A stretch of DNA of 64,000 nt from Paraburkholderia youngii (GTDB taxonomy: Bacteria > Pseudomonadota > Gammaproteobacteria > Burkholderiales > Burkholderiaceae). Position 1 is the first letter of the stretch. Every line of letters starts with the position of its first letter. The translations under genes were made by a program, and so were the position numbers. Where the stretch lies: contig NZ_JAALDK010000002.1 of NCBI RefSeq assembly GCF_013366925.1, forward strand, positions 1,364,001-1,428,000. Direction: 5' to 3'. This document shows, one piece after another, positions 25,778 to 34,410 of the stretch. The notes under the pieces were generated by a model, which worked only from the letters and a program-made list of their open reading frames with translations, made no database searches and had not been told where the DNA came from.

Positions 25778-27736
25778 ATGTCACAAACAAGATCGCGTAG
25801 GATCACCTCGCAATTATTCGGCAAGTGCGTGAAAGCATTGCTGCTAATTGCATTCTTGCCGGTGCTTTCAATGTTCTCCGCGACGGCGGACGCGCAGACA
25901 TCGAGCACGATCACCATTAACGGCACGAGCTTGTGCGCCGATGTGAGCGCCATATCGACAACGCCTGGCGCCTCGGTCATCGAGTGGACCTGCAATGGTC
26001 AGAATAACGAGCTTTGGACAGTGACGCAGAACAACGGGCTTTATCAGTTCGTCAACGTCAACAGCAATCTTTGCCTCGACATCTATGGGGTAAGCACGGA
26101 CGCGGGTGCTGGGGCGGACCAGTGGAACTGCAACGGCCAGCCGAATCAAAGCTTTCAGCTGATACCGCAAGGTGGCGGCTTTGCAATCGTTGCGTCGCAG
26201 AGTAACTTGTGTCTGGCGATTGCGGGTCTCACCGCGCAGGGCTCGCAGATCACGCAGCAGCCTTGCAGCGGCGGCCCGCTGCAGACGTGGCAGATCAGCG
26301 GCATGACCGCGAAAACATTGCCGGCGAAGTGGACGACACCCTATAACCTGTCGATCGTGCCGGCTGCTGCGGCGAATCTCCCCGATGGAACGGTGGTACT
26401 GTGGTCCGCTGACCAGAAGCTGAACTTTACGGCTGGCGAAGTCACCCCCGGCAACACGTACACCGCAATCTTCAACCCGACGACCGGCACCAGCAAACAG
26501 GTCTATGTGACGAATACCGGCCACGATATGTTCTGTCCTGGCATCGTCAATCTTCCGGATGGTCGTATTTACGTCACCGGTGGTTCGAGCAGCGACGAGA
26601 CGAGCTTCTACACGCCTTCCACTGGACAATGGTCGTCAGGTCCTCTAATGAAGATTGCGCGCGCCTATCAGGGCAGCGTAACGTTGAGCAATGGCAACGT
26701 ATTCCAGGTGGGTGGTTCGTGGAACGGAGGCGAAGGCGGCAAGACCGGCGAAACCTGGTCACCGAGTACGGGTTGGCAAGTCAACAGCGCCATTCTCGCC
26801 GACTACATCCTCACGAATGACGCGGCTGGCATTTTCCGCTCCGACAATCATGCATGGCTATTTGCGGTGGCAAATGGGCGAGTCTTCCACGCCGGTCCGA
26901 GCGTTGCCATGCACTGGTTCGATACCGCCGGCGCGGGCAACGTGACGCCTGCCGGCAACCGGGGCAGCGATACCGATGCGATGAACGGCAACGCCGTTAT
27001 GTACGATATTGGCAAGATCCTGGCTGTAGGCGGTGCGACGAGCTACGAGTATGCCAATGCGACTGCGAACGCCACGCTAATCGACATCAGTAGCGGCACC
27101 GCGGTGACGCAAACGCTTACGCCGATGAATTACCGCCGCGCCTTTAACACCAGCGTGGTCTTGCCGAACGGTCAGGTGGTGGTCTTAGGTGGAGAGGCGT
27201 ACCCGGTAACGTTTTCGGACGACACCTCCGTGCTGGCGCCAGAGTTGTGGGACCCTACCACCAAGACTTTCTCGGTGCTCCCGCCGCAAGCCGTGCCGCG
27301 TAACTATCACAGCATCGGACTGCTGTTGCCGGACGGTCGCGTACTGAGCGGCGGCGGTGGACTGTGCGGAAGTTGCTCGACAAATCACACGAACCTCGAA
27401 ATACTGACCCCGCCGTACCTGCTGAACGCGGACGGCTCGGCGGCAACCCGACCGACCCTCACAGCCGCGCCGACCACAGCACAGCTCGGGACATCGATCG
27501 CCGTAACGGGCAGCAGTGGCATCACGGCCTTTGCGTTGATGCGCATGTCTTCGTCGACCCACGCGGTCAACAACGAGCAGCGTCGGGTACCCGTGACTTT
27601 CACGGTAGGAACGGCGGGTGAATATCTGATCAATATTCCTTCCGATCCGGGTGTCGTGGTGCCCGGCTACTACATGCTGTTTGGCCTGAACGCGAAGGGC
27701 GTGCCGAGCGTTTCGCGCACGGTGCAGATCCAGTGA
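25778..27736 (+). CDS. Galactose-oxidase-type copper radical oxidase with ricin-type lectin domain
   Basis: The 652-residue protein has a signal peptide, a ricin-B/CBM13-like beta-trefoil (about residues 45-175, three QW-type repeats such as NELWTV and LQTWQI), a seven-bladed kelch propeller and a C-terminal DUF1929 domain. All residues of the galactose oxidase active site are visible: C253 in HDMFCPGI and Y278 in TSFYTPS (the Tyr-Cys cofactor pair), W315 in GGSWNGG, axial Y510 and H511 in RNYHSI, and H595 in SSTHAVN. The enzyme should oxidise a primary alcohol of a sugar to an aldehyde and make hydrogen peroxide. SCO chaperone upstream and cytochrome c downstream form one unit with it. The natural substrate may be the exopolysaccharide of this locus (inference). 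Confidence 0.9.
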   Translation: MSQTRSRRITSQLFGKCVKALLLIAFLPVLSMFSATADAQTSSTITINGTSLCADVSAISTTPGASVIEWTCNGQNNELWTVTQNNGLYQFVNVNSNLCLDIYGVSTDAGAGADQWNCNGQPNQSFQLIPQGGGFAIVASQSNLCLAIAGLTAQGSQITQQPCSGGPLQTWQISGMTAKTLPAKWTTPYNLSIVPAAAANLPDGTVVLWSADQKLNFTAGEVTPGNTYTAIFNPTTGTSKQVYVTNTGHDMFCPGIVNLPDGRIYVTGGSSSDETSFYTPSTGQWSSGPLMKIARAYQGSVTLSNGNVFQVGGSWNGGEGGKTGETWSPSTGWQVNSAILADYILTNDAAGIFRSDNHAWLFAVANGRVFHAGPSVAMHWFDTAGAGNVTPAGNRGSDTDAMNGNAVMYDIGKILAVGGATSYEYANATANATLIDISSGTAVTQTLTPMNYRRAFNTSVVLPNGQVVVLGGEAYPVTFSDDTSVLAPELWDPTTKTFSVLPPQAVPRNYHSIGLLLPDGRVLSGGGGLCGSCSTNHTNLEILTPPYLLNADGSAATRPTLTAAPTTAQLGTSIAVTGSSGITAFALMRMSSSTHAVNNEQRRVPVTFTVGTAGEYLINIPSDPGVVVPGYYMLFGLNAKGVPSVSRTVQIQ

Positions 27737-28173
27737 TGGCACTACTGTCACGGCGAACCGCGGCGCGTGTGGCGCTGATGCTTGGGTTGGCGAGCATCAC
27801 GCATGTTGCGCACGCCGCGCCGCTTTGCGAGCCGAAGGATCTCGGGTGCGCGATCTTCAATGGGCAGCGTTCGGTCGCGGCGCAATTGCGCGACGACGAT
27901 CATCTGCTGCCCGGCTCGACTACCCGTTGCGCGAACTGCCATTCGCAAACCGGCGCGGCCGACGCATTCGCACCACCGTTGACCGCCGGCACCCTGTTTC
28001 CTGCGAAGAGTCGAAGGGACGGTCCGGCGAGCAGTTACGATCAGGCAACGTTCTGCAGGGCGCTGAGGGAAGGCATCGACCCAGCCAACGTGTTGTTGCG
28101 CAAAGCCATGCCTCACTACCGGATATCCGATACCGAGTGTGCGGCGCTCTGGCATTTCGTGACCAGGCCCTAG
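27736..28173 (+). CDS. Secreted monohaem cytochrome c
   Basis: The 145-residue protein has a signal peptide (cleavage near residue 28), a haem-binding CANCH at residues 65-69 and a likely axial methionine M125 in RKAMPHY, in a class I cytochrome fold. Extra cysteines (residues 31, 38, 107 and 135) may form disulphides. Its ATG overlaps the stop of the oxidase gene (TGATG), so the two are translationally coupled. A role in electron transfer with, or activation of, the copper radical oxidase is inferred from this coupling. Confidence 0.88.
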   Translation: MALLSRRTAARVALMLGLASITHVAHAAPLCEPKDLGCAIFNGQRSVAAQLRDDDHLLPGSTTRCANCHSQTGAADAFAPPLTAGTLFPAKSRRDGPASSYDQATFCRALREGIDPANVLLRKAMPHYRISDTECAALWHFVTRP

Positions 28174-28201
28174 CACGTTGGGCTGAAAAGTGACAACGTG
28201 C
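28173..28201. terminator. Weak hairpin after the cytochrome gene
   Basis: GCACGTTG and CAACGTGC form an eight-base stem with a 13-base loop right after the cytochrome stop codon. No T tract follows, so it may be a Rho-assisted end or an mRNA-stabilising hairpin. Confidence 0.35.
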
Positions 28202-28377
28202 GGCAGCGTACGGAGGTGCGGCAAGCCGTCAGATAGGCTGCGGTTGCGTCTGATATGAATAACTCGATGTCTGTCTGCCGGCGCAATATATCCGATGCCG
28301 AAAAATTAGAAGTCTGCGCCAGGTACGGCGGAAGCTGTATAGACGATAAGACGATTTGATTCGAGCAGGCGGCGGGT

Positions 28378-30680
28378 CCGTATCGCCTGCACCTTAAATC
28401 CAGCTTCCACCCTTTTCGTACACCCGCCCTGGGGTTTCGATGAACCAGAACTCTCTCCTTACGAATGCCGCTGTGGTTCGCAATAACGATGTGAGTCTCT
28501 CACGTTATTTCGACGTACTGATGGCCAACCGCTGGCTGGTCGGTGGAATCGCCGGCAGCGTGCTCGCCCTGGGCGTGGCGTACGCGTTTATCGCGCCGTC
28601 GGTGTACCAGGCCGATATTCTCGTGCAGGTGGAAGACAGCATCCCGACCAACAATTCAAGGAGTCCTCTGGGCGACGTCTCGAGCATGTTCGACGTCAAG
28701 ACAGAGGCGACGGCCGAGATGGAAATCATTCAGTCGAGAATGGTGGTCGGCAAGGCCGTCGACGATCTGCACCTCGATATCAGCGCAAAGCCAAAGCGCT
28801 TTCCGTTGATCGGCGACTGGCTGGGGCGGCAGGCCAAAAGTCTTTCCTCGCCTGGTCTGTTTGGATTTGGCGGATATGCGTGGGGCAACGAATCGGTCAA
28901 GGTGTCCAGCTTCAACGTTCCGGAAGCATTCGAAGGCGAGAAGTTCGTGCTGACCGTTCTGGAGGACGGGCGCTACCGGCTGGAGCAGTCGGATCTGAGC
29001 GAGCCGGTCGAGGGCCGCGTGGGCGCAACGCTCGACACGACACTGCCTGAAGGGGCGATCACGCTGCGGGTCGATGCGCTGAACGCGAGGCCGGGCACGC
29101 AGTTCATTCTGGAGAGGCAGTCGCGCGAAAAGACGGTGGAGAACCTGCAGAACAGGCTGACCGTGTCGCAGAAGGGCAAGGACAGCGGCATCATCGGCGC
29201 GTCGCTGACGGGCTCCGAGCGGATGCTGACGGCCAGCACGCTTGCCGAAATCGGCAATGCGTATGTCGACCAGAATCTGAAGCGCAAGGCGGCGGAAGCC
29301 GAGAGGTCGCTGGAGTTCCTGAGCGCACAGCTGCCGCAGCTCAAGAGCGACCTGGAGCGCGCCGAGGGGCGCTATAACGACATGCGCAACCGCATGGGCG
29401 TGTTCAACCTCAGTGAGCAGGGCAAGGCCTATCTGGATCAGAGCGTGGCCACGCAGCGCAGCCTGCTGGAACTGAAGCAGAAGCGCGCGGAAATGAGCGC
29501 GATCTACGCGCCGGGTCACCCGGCGATCCAGGCGCTCGACCAGCAGATTGGCATGCTGGGCAGCAGAATCGGCAGCCTGTCGCAGCAGGAACAGGCGCTG
29601 CCGGAGCTGGAGCAGAATGCGGTACGCCTGACCCGTGACATGAACGTGAACAACGAGCTTTATGTCGGCATGTTGAACAACATGCAACAGCTGAAGCTGG
29701 TTCGCGCGGGCAAGGTGGGGACGGCGCGGCTGATCGATAACCCGGTGGTGCCGAAAGACCCGATCAAGCCGAACAAACTGCTGGTGATCATCTATGCGGC
29801 GTTGGGCGGCCTGATTCTGGGTGCGGGTGCGGCGTTCGCGCGTACGGCGCTCTATCGGGGCGTGACCGACGCGCAGGAGATCGAGGAGCAGACGGGCCTG
29901 AACGTGTACGCGACCGTGCCGCTGTCGCAGGCGAAAGTCGCGCGCATCGGCAAGGCGCCGAAGCTGCCCGCTGACGGGAAGTTCCTGCTGGCGAGCGAGT
30001 TTCCGCGCGACCCGTCGATTGAAAGCCTGCGCCGGCTCAGAACCGCGCTGCATTTTGCAATGCTTGAATCGGAGTCGGGCGACAATCGCGTGCTGCTGAC
30101 GGGGCCGACCGAACAGGTGGGCAAGTCGTTCCTCTCCGCGAATCTGGCGGCGGTCGTCGCGGCGGCCGGCAAGCGGGTGTTGCTGATCGACGCGGACCTG
30201 CGCAAAGGCCATCTGGAGCAGTACTTTGGGCTCGACTCGACACCGGGGCTGGCGGACTATCTGACGTCGGAGGTGACGTCCGAGGCGGTGATCATGCGTG
30301 ACGTGCGCCCGGGCCTCGACTTCGTTGCGCGCGGCGCGATCCCGGAGAACCCGGCCGAGCTGCTGGTGGGCGAGCGCATGCAGCAGTTCCTCGCGAAGAC
30401 GAGCGACTACGATATCGTGCTGATCGACACACCGCCCGTCCTGGCCGTATCCGACGCGACCGCGCTCGCGGATAGCTGCGGCACCGTGCTGCTGGTGACG
30501 CGCTTCGAGACGACTTCCATCGCGCAGGTGCAGGAGGCGACCGCCCAGCTCAAGCAGGCGAATGCCCGGGTGAAGGGTGTGATCTTCAACGGGATCGATA
30601 CGGACGTCTATCGCTACAGTCTGGGTGCGCGCGCCGGCCTCTATCGCAATGCTTCCTATCTCGACGCACTGCCTGCCAGT
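28378..30680 (+). repeat. 2.3-kb near-identical direct repeat, copy 1
   Basis: The segment from 60 bp upstream of the first autokinase gene to about 20 bp before its end is nearly identical to 39133-41435, with a constant offset of 10,755 bp and no indels that I could see. Scattered single-base differences exist and identity breaks down sharply at both ends. The copies are in the same orientation. Confidence 0.92.
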
Positions 30681-30701
30681 GGAGAGACAAAGAAGAACTA
30701 A
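28440..30701 (+). CDS. Polysaccharide tyrosine autokinase (Wzc/BceF type), copy 1
   Basis: The 753-residue protein joins a Wzz-like chain-length domain and a BY-kinase domain. Membrane helices lie at about 31-52 and 446-467, flanking a periplasmic coiled-coil region with the GNVR-type segment. The cytoplasmic kinase shows Walker A GPTEQVGKS (555-563), Walker A' LLIDADLRKG (581-590) and Walker B IVLIDTPP (659-666). A modest C-terminal tyrosine cluster (Y724, Y726, Y735, Y740) would be autophosphorylated. Such proteins control polymer length and export with Wza and a phosphatase, neither of which is seen here. It differs from the copy at 39195 at only seven residues (74, 473, 702, 747, 749, 751, 753). 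Confidence 0.92.
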   Translation: MNQNSLLTNAAVVRNNDVSLSRYFDVLMANRWLVGGIAGSVLALGVAYAFIAPSVYQADILVQVEDSIPTNNSRSPLGDVSSMFDVKTEATAEMEIIQSRMVVGKAVDDLHLDISAKPKRFPLIGDWLGRQAKSLSSPGLFGFGGYAWGNESVKVSSFNVPEAFEGEKFVLTVLEDGRYRLEQSDLSEPVEGRVGATLDTTLPEGAITLRVDALNARPGTQFILERQSREKTVENLQNRLTVSQKGKDSGIIGASLTGSERMLTASTLAEIGNAYVDQNLKRKAAEAERSLEFLSAQLPQLKSDLERAEGRYNDMRNRMGVFNLSEQGKAYLDQSVATQRSLLELKQKRAEMSAIYAPGHPAIQALDQQIGMLGSRIGSLSQQEQALPELEQNAVRLTRDMNVNNELYVGMLNNMQQLKLVRAGKVGTARLIDNPVVPKDPIKPNKLLVIIYAALGGLILGAGAAFARTALYRGVTDAQEIEEQTGLNVYATVPLSQAKVARIGKAPKLPADGKFLLASEFPRDPSIESLRRLRTALHFAMLESESGDNRVLLTGPTEQVGKSFLSANLAAVVAAAGKRVLLIDADLRKGHLEQYFGLDSTPGLADYLTSEVTSEAVIMRDVRPGLDFVARGAIPENPAELLVGERMQQFLAKTSDYDIVLIDTPPVLAVSDATALADSCGTVLLVTRFETTSIAQVQEATAQLKQANARVKGVIFNGIDTDVYRYSLGARAGLYRNASYLDALPASGETKKN

Positions 30702-31256
30702 CCTTTGCGACGCGAGGGCCACGCTCGATTTCTTACCGCTCACTGCGTTCGCCGGCCACTAGATCTGCCTGATGGCGCTTTCGATAGCTGAGCGTACGGG
30801 CGCCGACGTCCTCATCTATGGCTGCATCCTTCTGATTCCCACTTTCGTGCCGGTCGCCATTGTCACGACTCGGCTCGAAAGTTGATTCCTGCAGCCTTTC
30901 AAGCTTCTCGGGCTTCCGCCTATCGCGCTGCCGGCACCTTCGCGTTCGGCTACCGTGTCGGCCATCTTTGTACGTCATACTTTACTGAATCTGCCCGTTG
31001 GCCAAGAGGCCATTACCATTCTGGAGATTGGCGCCGAGAGGGGGGCTAAACCCGTGGTATAGTGAGTTTCGTTATTAGATCGGTATTCATTTGCAAATAG
31101 GACACTGTGCTTTTGTCAATCTCTGCCGGACTTTAGGTCGCCTTCATCGCACTGTCCGGTGCCGCTACGGAATATCCCAGCCCATAGCTACGCCACCGAT
31201 GACATCGTGCTGTTCAAATTCACAATATTTCGATGTGGTCGTAAGGGGAGTGGAAG
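30702..31256. other. Intergenic region with no supported gene
   Basis: This stretch follows the first autokinase. A minus-strand frame at 30733-30978 encodes only a highly charged sequence with no homology I know and is not accepted. No terminator with a T tract was found. Confidence 0.4.
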
Positions 31257-31367
31257 ATGGTAACTTTCTTGACGCATGCCGCGTGCCTGCTGATCGGCGT
31301 AGCGATTGGGGTCTTTGCGTGTGCGCTTTGCGTTGCGCGTGCGAGAGGATCAAAGGAGGATGATTAG
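31257..31367 (+). CDS. Very small predicted membrane protein (36 residues)
   Basis: A short frame encodes MVTFLTHAACLLIGVAIGVF-type sequence: one membrane helix (about residues 4-27) and a charged tail RARGSKEDD. GGGGAGTGGAAG just before the ATG is a good ribosome site. The pattern of a short TM helix with Gly-Val-Phe and a charged end resembles DUF3789-like micro-proteins. It lies between the first kinase and the second glycosidase. Expression is unproven. Confidence 0.5.
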   Translation: MVTFLTHAACLLIGVAIGVFACALCVARARGSKEDD

Positions 31368-31523
31368 TCGCATCGCCCTTTTATGATTCGTCTGTCATTG
31401 CGGATGTCCGCGGCTTCCCCATTTCAAAGCTATCAAGCACGTTGGAGCAGGGCAAAACAACCAAAATGACGCAAACTCCAGAGTCGGAGTTCGCGTTCAC
31501 CTGGTCAATCGCGATAGGCGGGT

Positions 31524-32783
31524 TCACTTGACTGGCGTCAGGTAGGGGGCCGACAGGAATCGCTGCGCTCGCGGGATCGTCGCGGTGTATGCGCGAATGG
31601 CGGCCGCAAGCTGCGGACAAATCAGGTTACGGTTGTAATCGTAGATCGAATAGCCGTCGCCTTCTCCGTTACTCGGGTCGCCGTTACGCACCACATACCA
31701 GAACGCCTTTGCCACCGAACCGTTGTCCATCAAAACTTTCAACTGGTTGAATGCCGCGAGTTGCCCGGCGTCGGTGCGGCTCTTACCGTTGTTGGTTTCC
31801 GTAATCCAGATCGGCTTGGAACCGCTGGCAACCAGATTCGACACGGTTGTGTTGAACGACTGCATCAGCAAGTGGTAGTCGGCGCTGCTGAAGTACGGGT
31901 GAACGTCGACGACATCGATCGTGGTGTTCAACGGGCTGGCCGGGCTCTTCGAGTTGTTGCCCATTGCCTTGATGTAGTCGGTCGCCTGGATCAGCTCGTT
32001 GCCTGCGGGCGGCTGCCAGCCGTTATTCGGGTACGTCGAGTTGTAGAAGTAGGAGATGCCCTGAGTGTGCAGAACCGTCTTGTAGCCCGACTGCCTTTTC
32101 AAGTTCAGGATCTGTTTGGCTTCCGAATAGAGCGTCTTGCTGCGATCCAGAATGTAGCCGTAGATACCGTGCGGATCACCGTAAGACGGGTCCGAGGCGG
32201 AGAACGACCAGTTGGTTTCATTGAACAGTTCGATGTCAGCCGTAAACGGCAACGCGACGTCCATCAGCGCGCCGAAATACTTCGTGAACGCCGCGTCGCA
32301 GAAGTCGAGTCGCGCTGAGGATGCGCTCGGCGGATTCTGGGTAGCCGGGCATTGGTATGCGCTAGACGGCGCGTACATGCCCACCAGGAAAAGAATCTTC
32401 ATACCGCGCGTGCGCGCGGCGTTCAGAAGCGCCTTCAGAAACGTCACCTTATTGGGGTCCAGCGTGCTGCCGTCGGCCAGCGTCATGAAGTCCCATGAAA
32501 CACCGAGGCGAACCGTACCGACGCCTAAACCGGCAATCAGATCCAGGTCCTTCGAGCATTCGCTCAGCGCCTTCTGATCCGCACTCCACAGATTGCAGTT
32601 CACGTCCATTGCAAAACGGTCGTTTCCGCTTCCGGTGGGCGGCGGCTGCAGCGCCGCGAGCCGCTGAGCATTGGCGGTAGCCGCGTCCATTGTTTTGGCA
32701 TGACCATTCTTCGCGAAGGCCGACATTGGCTGCCCACACAAAAGTGTTAAGGCGGCGAACAAGAAGATGAAATTGGGTTTCAT
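31524..32783 (-). CDS. Secreted clan GH-A glycoside hydrolase (PslG-like), copy 2
   Basis: The 419-residue protein is a clear paralogue of the one at 22196-23533, with the same signal-peptide style, the same QPPPTGSGNDRFAMDVN start of the barrel and the same predicted catalytic pair, E189 in LFNETNWS and E329 in IWITETN. The Thr/Ser-rich linker of copy 1 is replaced by a short Ala/Gln segment (residues 27-46). The stop is followed by about 150 bp without a gene. I infer exopolysaccharide hydrolysis or chain trimming; the two copies may differ in localisation because of the linker. Confidence 0.8.
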   Translation of the reverse strand: MKPNFIFLFAALTLLCGQPMSAFAKNGHAKTMDAATANAQRLAALQPPPTGSGNDRFAMDVNCNLWSADQKALSECSKDLDLIAGLGVGTVRLGVSWDFMTLADGSTLDPNKVTFLKALLNAARTRGMKILFLVGMYAPSSAYQCPATQNPPSASSARLDFCDAAFTKYFGALMDVALPFTADIELFNETNWSFSASDPSYGDPHGIYGYILDRSKTLYSEAKQILNLKRQSGYKTVLHTQGISYFYNSTYPNNGWQPPAGNELIQATDYIKAMGNNSKSPASPLNTTIDVVDVHPYFSSADYHLLMQSFNTTVSNLVASGSKPIWITETNNGKSRTDAGQLAAFNQLKVLMDNGSVAKAFWYVVRNGDPSNGEGDGYSIYDYNRNLICPQLAAAIRAYTATIPRAQRFLSAPYLTPVK

Positions 32784-33578
32784 ATCTTAACTATAAAGGT
32801 TGACACCCCGAATTGGTCCGAAAACGTGAAAGTTAAGTGTGCAGATGAACATCAATTGTTGAAGCGAACGCATTGGTCGCACGAATACGTCAAACACGCG
32901 CATCAGACACGGCGTCGACGTTACAAGCACAAGATCAACGAAGTTTTCGTGTCTAGCTCGACAATGATCGAATAGTCCGACCGTGTGCGGAAACGCACAT
33001 CGGGTCGAGTATTGAGCCGGGATACTTTTTCGGCTTGGAAGTGCAGCGACGAGTGGTCGCATAGGCTTTGGCGCGATAGTCCATAAAACAGGCTGTTGTT
33101 CATCAGGTTTTCATTTTTGACCTTCATTGAACGCAGCATTAACGCAAATTTTGGTGCTGAAACAGTTGTCTCTTTAGACAATTTGGAAATCGAAAGATTT
33201 GGAAGGCGCGGTTTAACCGTCTGATAAAAGCAGGTCTCTGATGTGGTCGCTTTGTCATGGTATCTATAAGTGGTACCCAGCGATAAGAGCAATCAAGCGC
33301 GAAGTCATCAATTCGAATTCTGCGTATCTGATTTGATAAAAGACCAGTCGGTGAGCCTGTTGAAGATGACGTGTCGCGAGCGAACTGTACGATGGCGACT
33401 TTATGCGCTATTACTAACATTCAGTCGCGGAGTGAGATGTTACGCTGGTCCCGAAGTCATCAGTGAATCAATGAATTAGCCGCACTAAATGATTCACTTC
33501 CACACCAAAATCTGTTTTGCAAGCGCAAAGTGCCTACGCCGGCACCTTCCCCACGAGTTTCCGAACTAAGGAGATAGC
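32784..33578. promoter_or_regulatory. Intergenic region with duplicated leader and an inverted repeat
   Basis: The first 155 bp correspond to the diverged copy of the glycosidase upstream region (see 23534-23690). The rest has no supported gene, although short open frames occur on the minus strand. Near its right end AGTGAATCA (33462-33470) and TGATTCACT (33490-33498) form a perfect nine-base inverted repeat with a 19-base spacer, placed about 80-115 bp before the priming transferase. It could be a regulator site. Confidence 0.5.
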
Positions 33579-34307
33579 ATGTTCGAATCCAACGCCGCCG
33601 CGGATCCGAAACTGGAAGAGGTGTGCCTTGAGGCGAATTCAAAAAAAGTCGCGGTGGATGACTCGCATCCGCCAAGCGAGAACCTCCTGGGTGCAAGGTG
33701 GGATGACGCAGTGAAGAGAGTAATGGACGTTTGCGGAGCGTCAGTTCTGCTCATACTTCTCTCTCCGGTTCTACTGATCATTGCGCTCGTCGTCATGAGC
33801 GACCACGGAAACGCCGTATATGGTCATCCGAGAATTGGCCGGGGAGGACGTACTTTCAAGTGCCTTAAGTTCCGCTCCATGGTCAAGAATTCGGATGAAG
33901 TTCTTGCCAAACTGCTCGCAACTGATCCGCAGGCTCGTGCGGAATGGGACCGGGATTTCAAGCTTAAAAACGACATTCGGGTGACGCCGGTTGGCCGTAT
34001 TCTGCGCAAGACGAGTCTCGATGAGTTGCCACAACTCTGGAATGTGCTGCGCGGCGATATGAGCCTGGTGGGCCCCCGTCCTATCGTGCAGAAGGAGTTG
34101 GCGCGATATGGCCGTGATGTTCGTTACTACCTGGCGCTGAAGCCGGGAATGACAGGCTTATGGCAGGTCAGTGGCCGCAACGATGTGGACTATCCGACGC
34201 GGGTTTCGCTCGACGTTAGATACGCAATGAACCGCTCGGTGGCATTCGATATATCGATTCTTCTGAAAACTGTCAAAGTGGTGTTCGCAAAAGACGGAGC
34301 CTACTGA
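33579..34307 (+). CDS. Priming undecaprenyl-phosphate sugar phosphotransferase (ExoY/WcaJ-like)
   Basis: The 242-residue protein is a bacterial sugar transferase that starts polysaccharide units by adding a hexose-1-phosphate to undecaprenyl phosphate. One membrane stretch (about 48-72, VLLILLSPVLLIIALVV) is followed by the catalytic core with KFRSMV, RKTSLDELPQLWNVLRGDMS, LVGPRP, and KPGMTGLWQVSGRND. It is of the short ExoY type, lacking the long N-terminal region of full WcaJ. AAGGAG precedes the ATG. The cluster's other glycosyltransferases lie on both strands around it, so this gene likely heads the repeat-unit assembly. Confidence 0.9.
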   Translation: MFESNAAADPKLEEVCLEANSKKVAVDDSHPPSENLLGARWDDAVKRVMDVCGASVLLILLSPVLLIIALVVMSDHGNAVYGHPRIGRGGRTFKCLKFRSMVKNSDEVLAKLLATDPQARAEWDRDFKLKNDIRVTPVGRILRKTSLDELPQLWNVLRGDMSLVGPRPIVQKELARYGRDVRYYLALKPGMTGLWQVSGRNDVDYPTRVSLDVRYAMNRSVAFDISILLKTVKVVFAKDGAY

Positions 34308-34410
34308 TCCAGGCTGAGGTTCCAATGTCGTAGATTGCATGTCGTCCCGATCGCCGTGACCGATCGGGTGAAGTGATCCGCTATCGCTGAGCAATTCACG
34401 AGAAAAAGTT

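Noticed and set aside
28656..30743. 695-residue open frame on the minus strand inside the first autokinase gene
   Set aside because: It is the antisense shadow of a G+C-rich gene: composition is dominated by Arg, Gln and His, and no domain is recognised. The same holds for the 630-residue frame at 39411-41303.
30733..30978. Minus-strand frame of 81 residues
   Set aside because: No ribosome site, extreme Arg/Asp content and no known relative.
32921..33292. Minus-strand frame of 123 residues upstream of the second glycosidase
   Set aside because: It has no ribosome site or family resemblance and part of the area is the duplicated leader.
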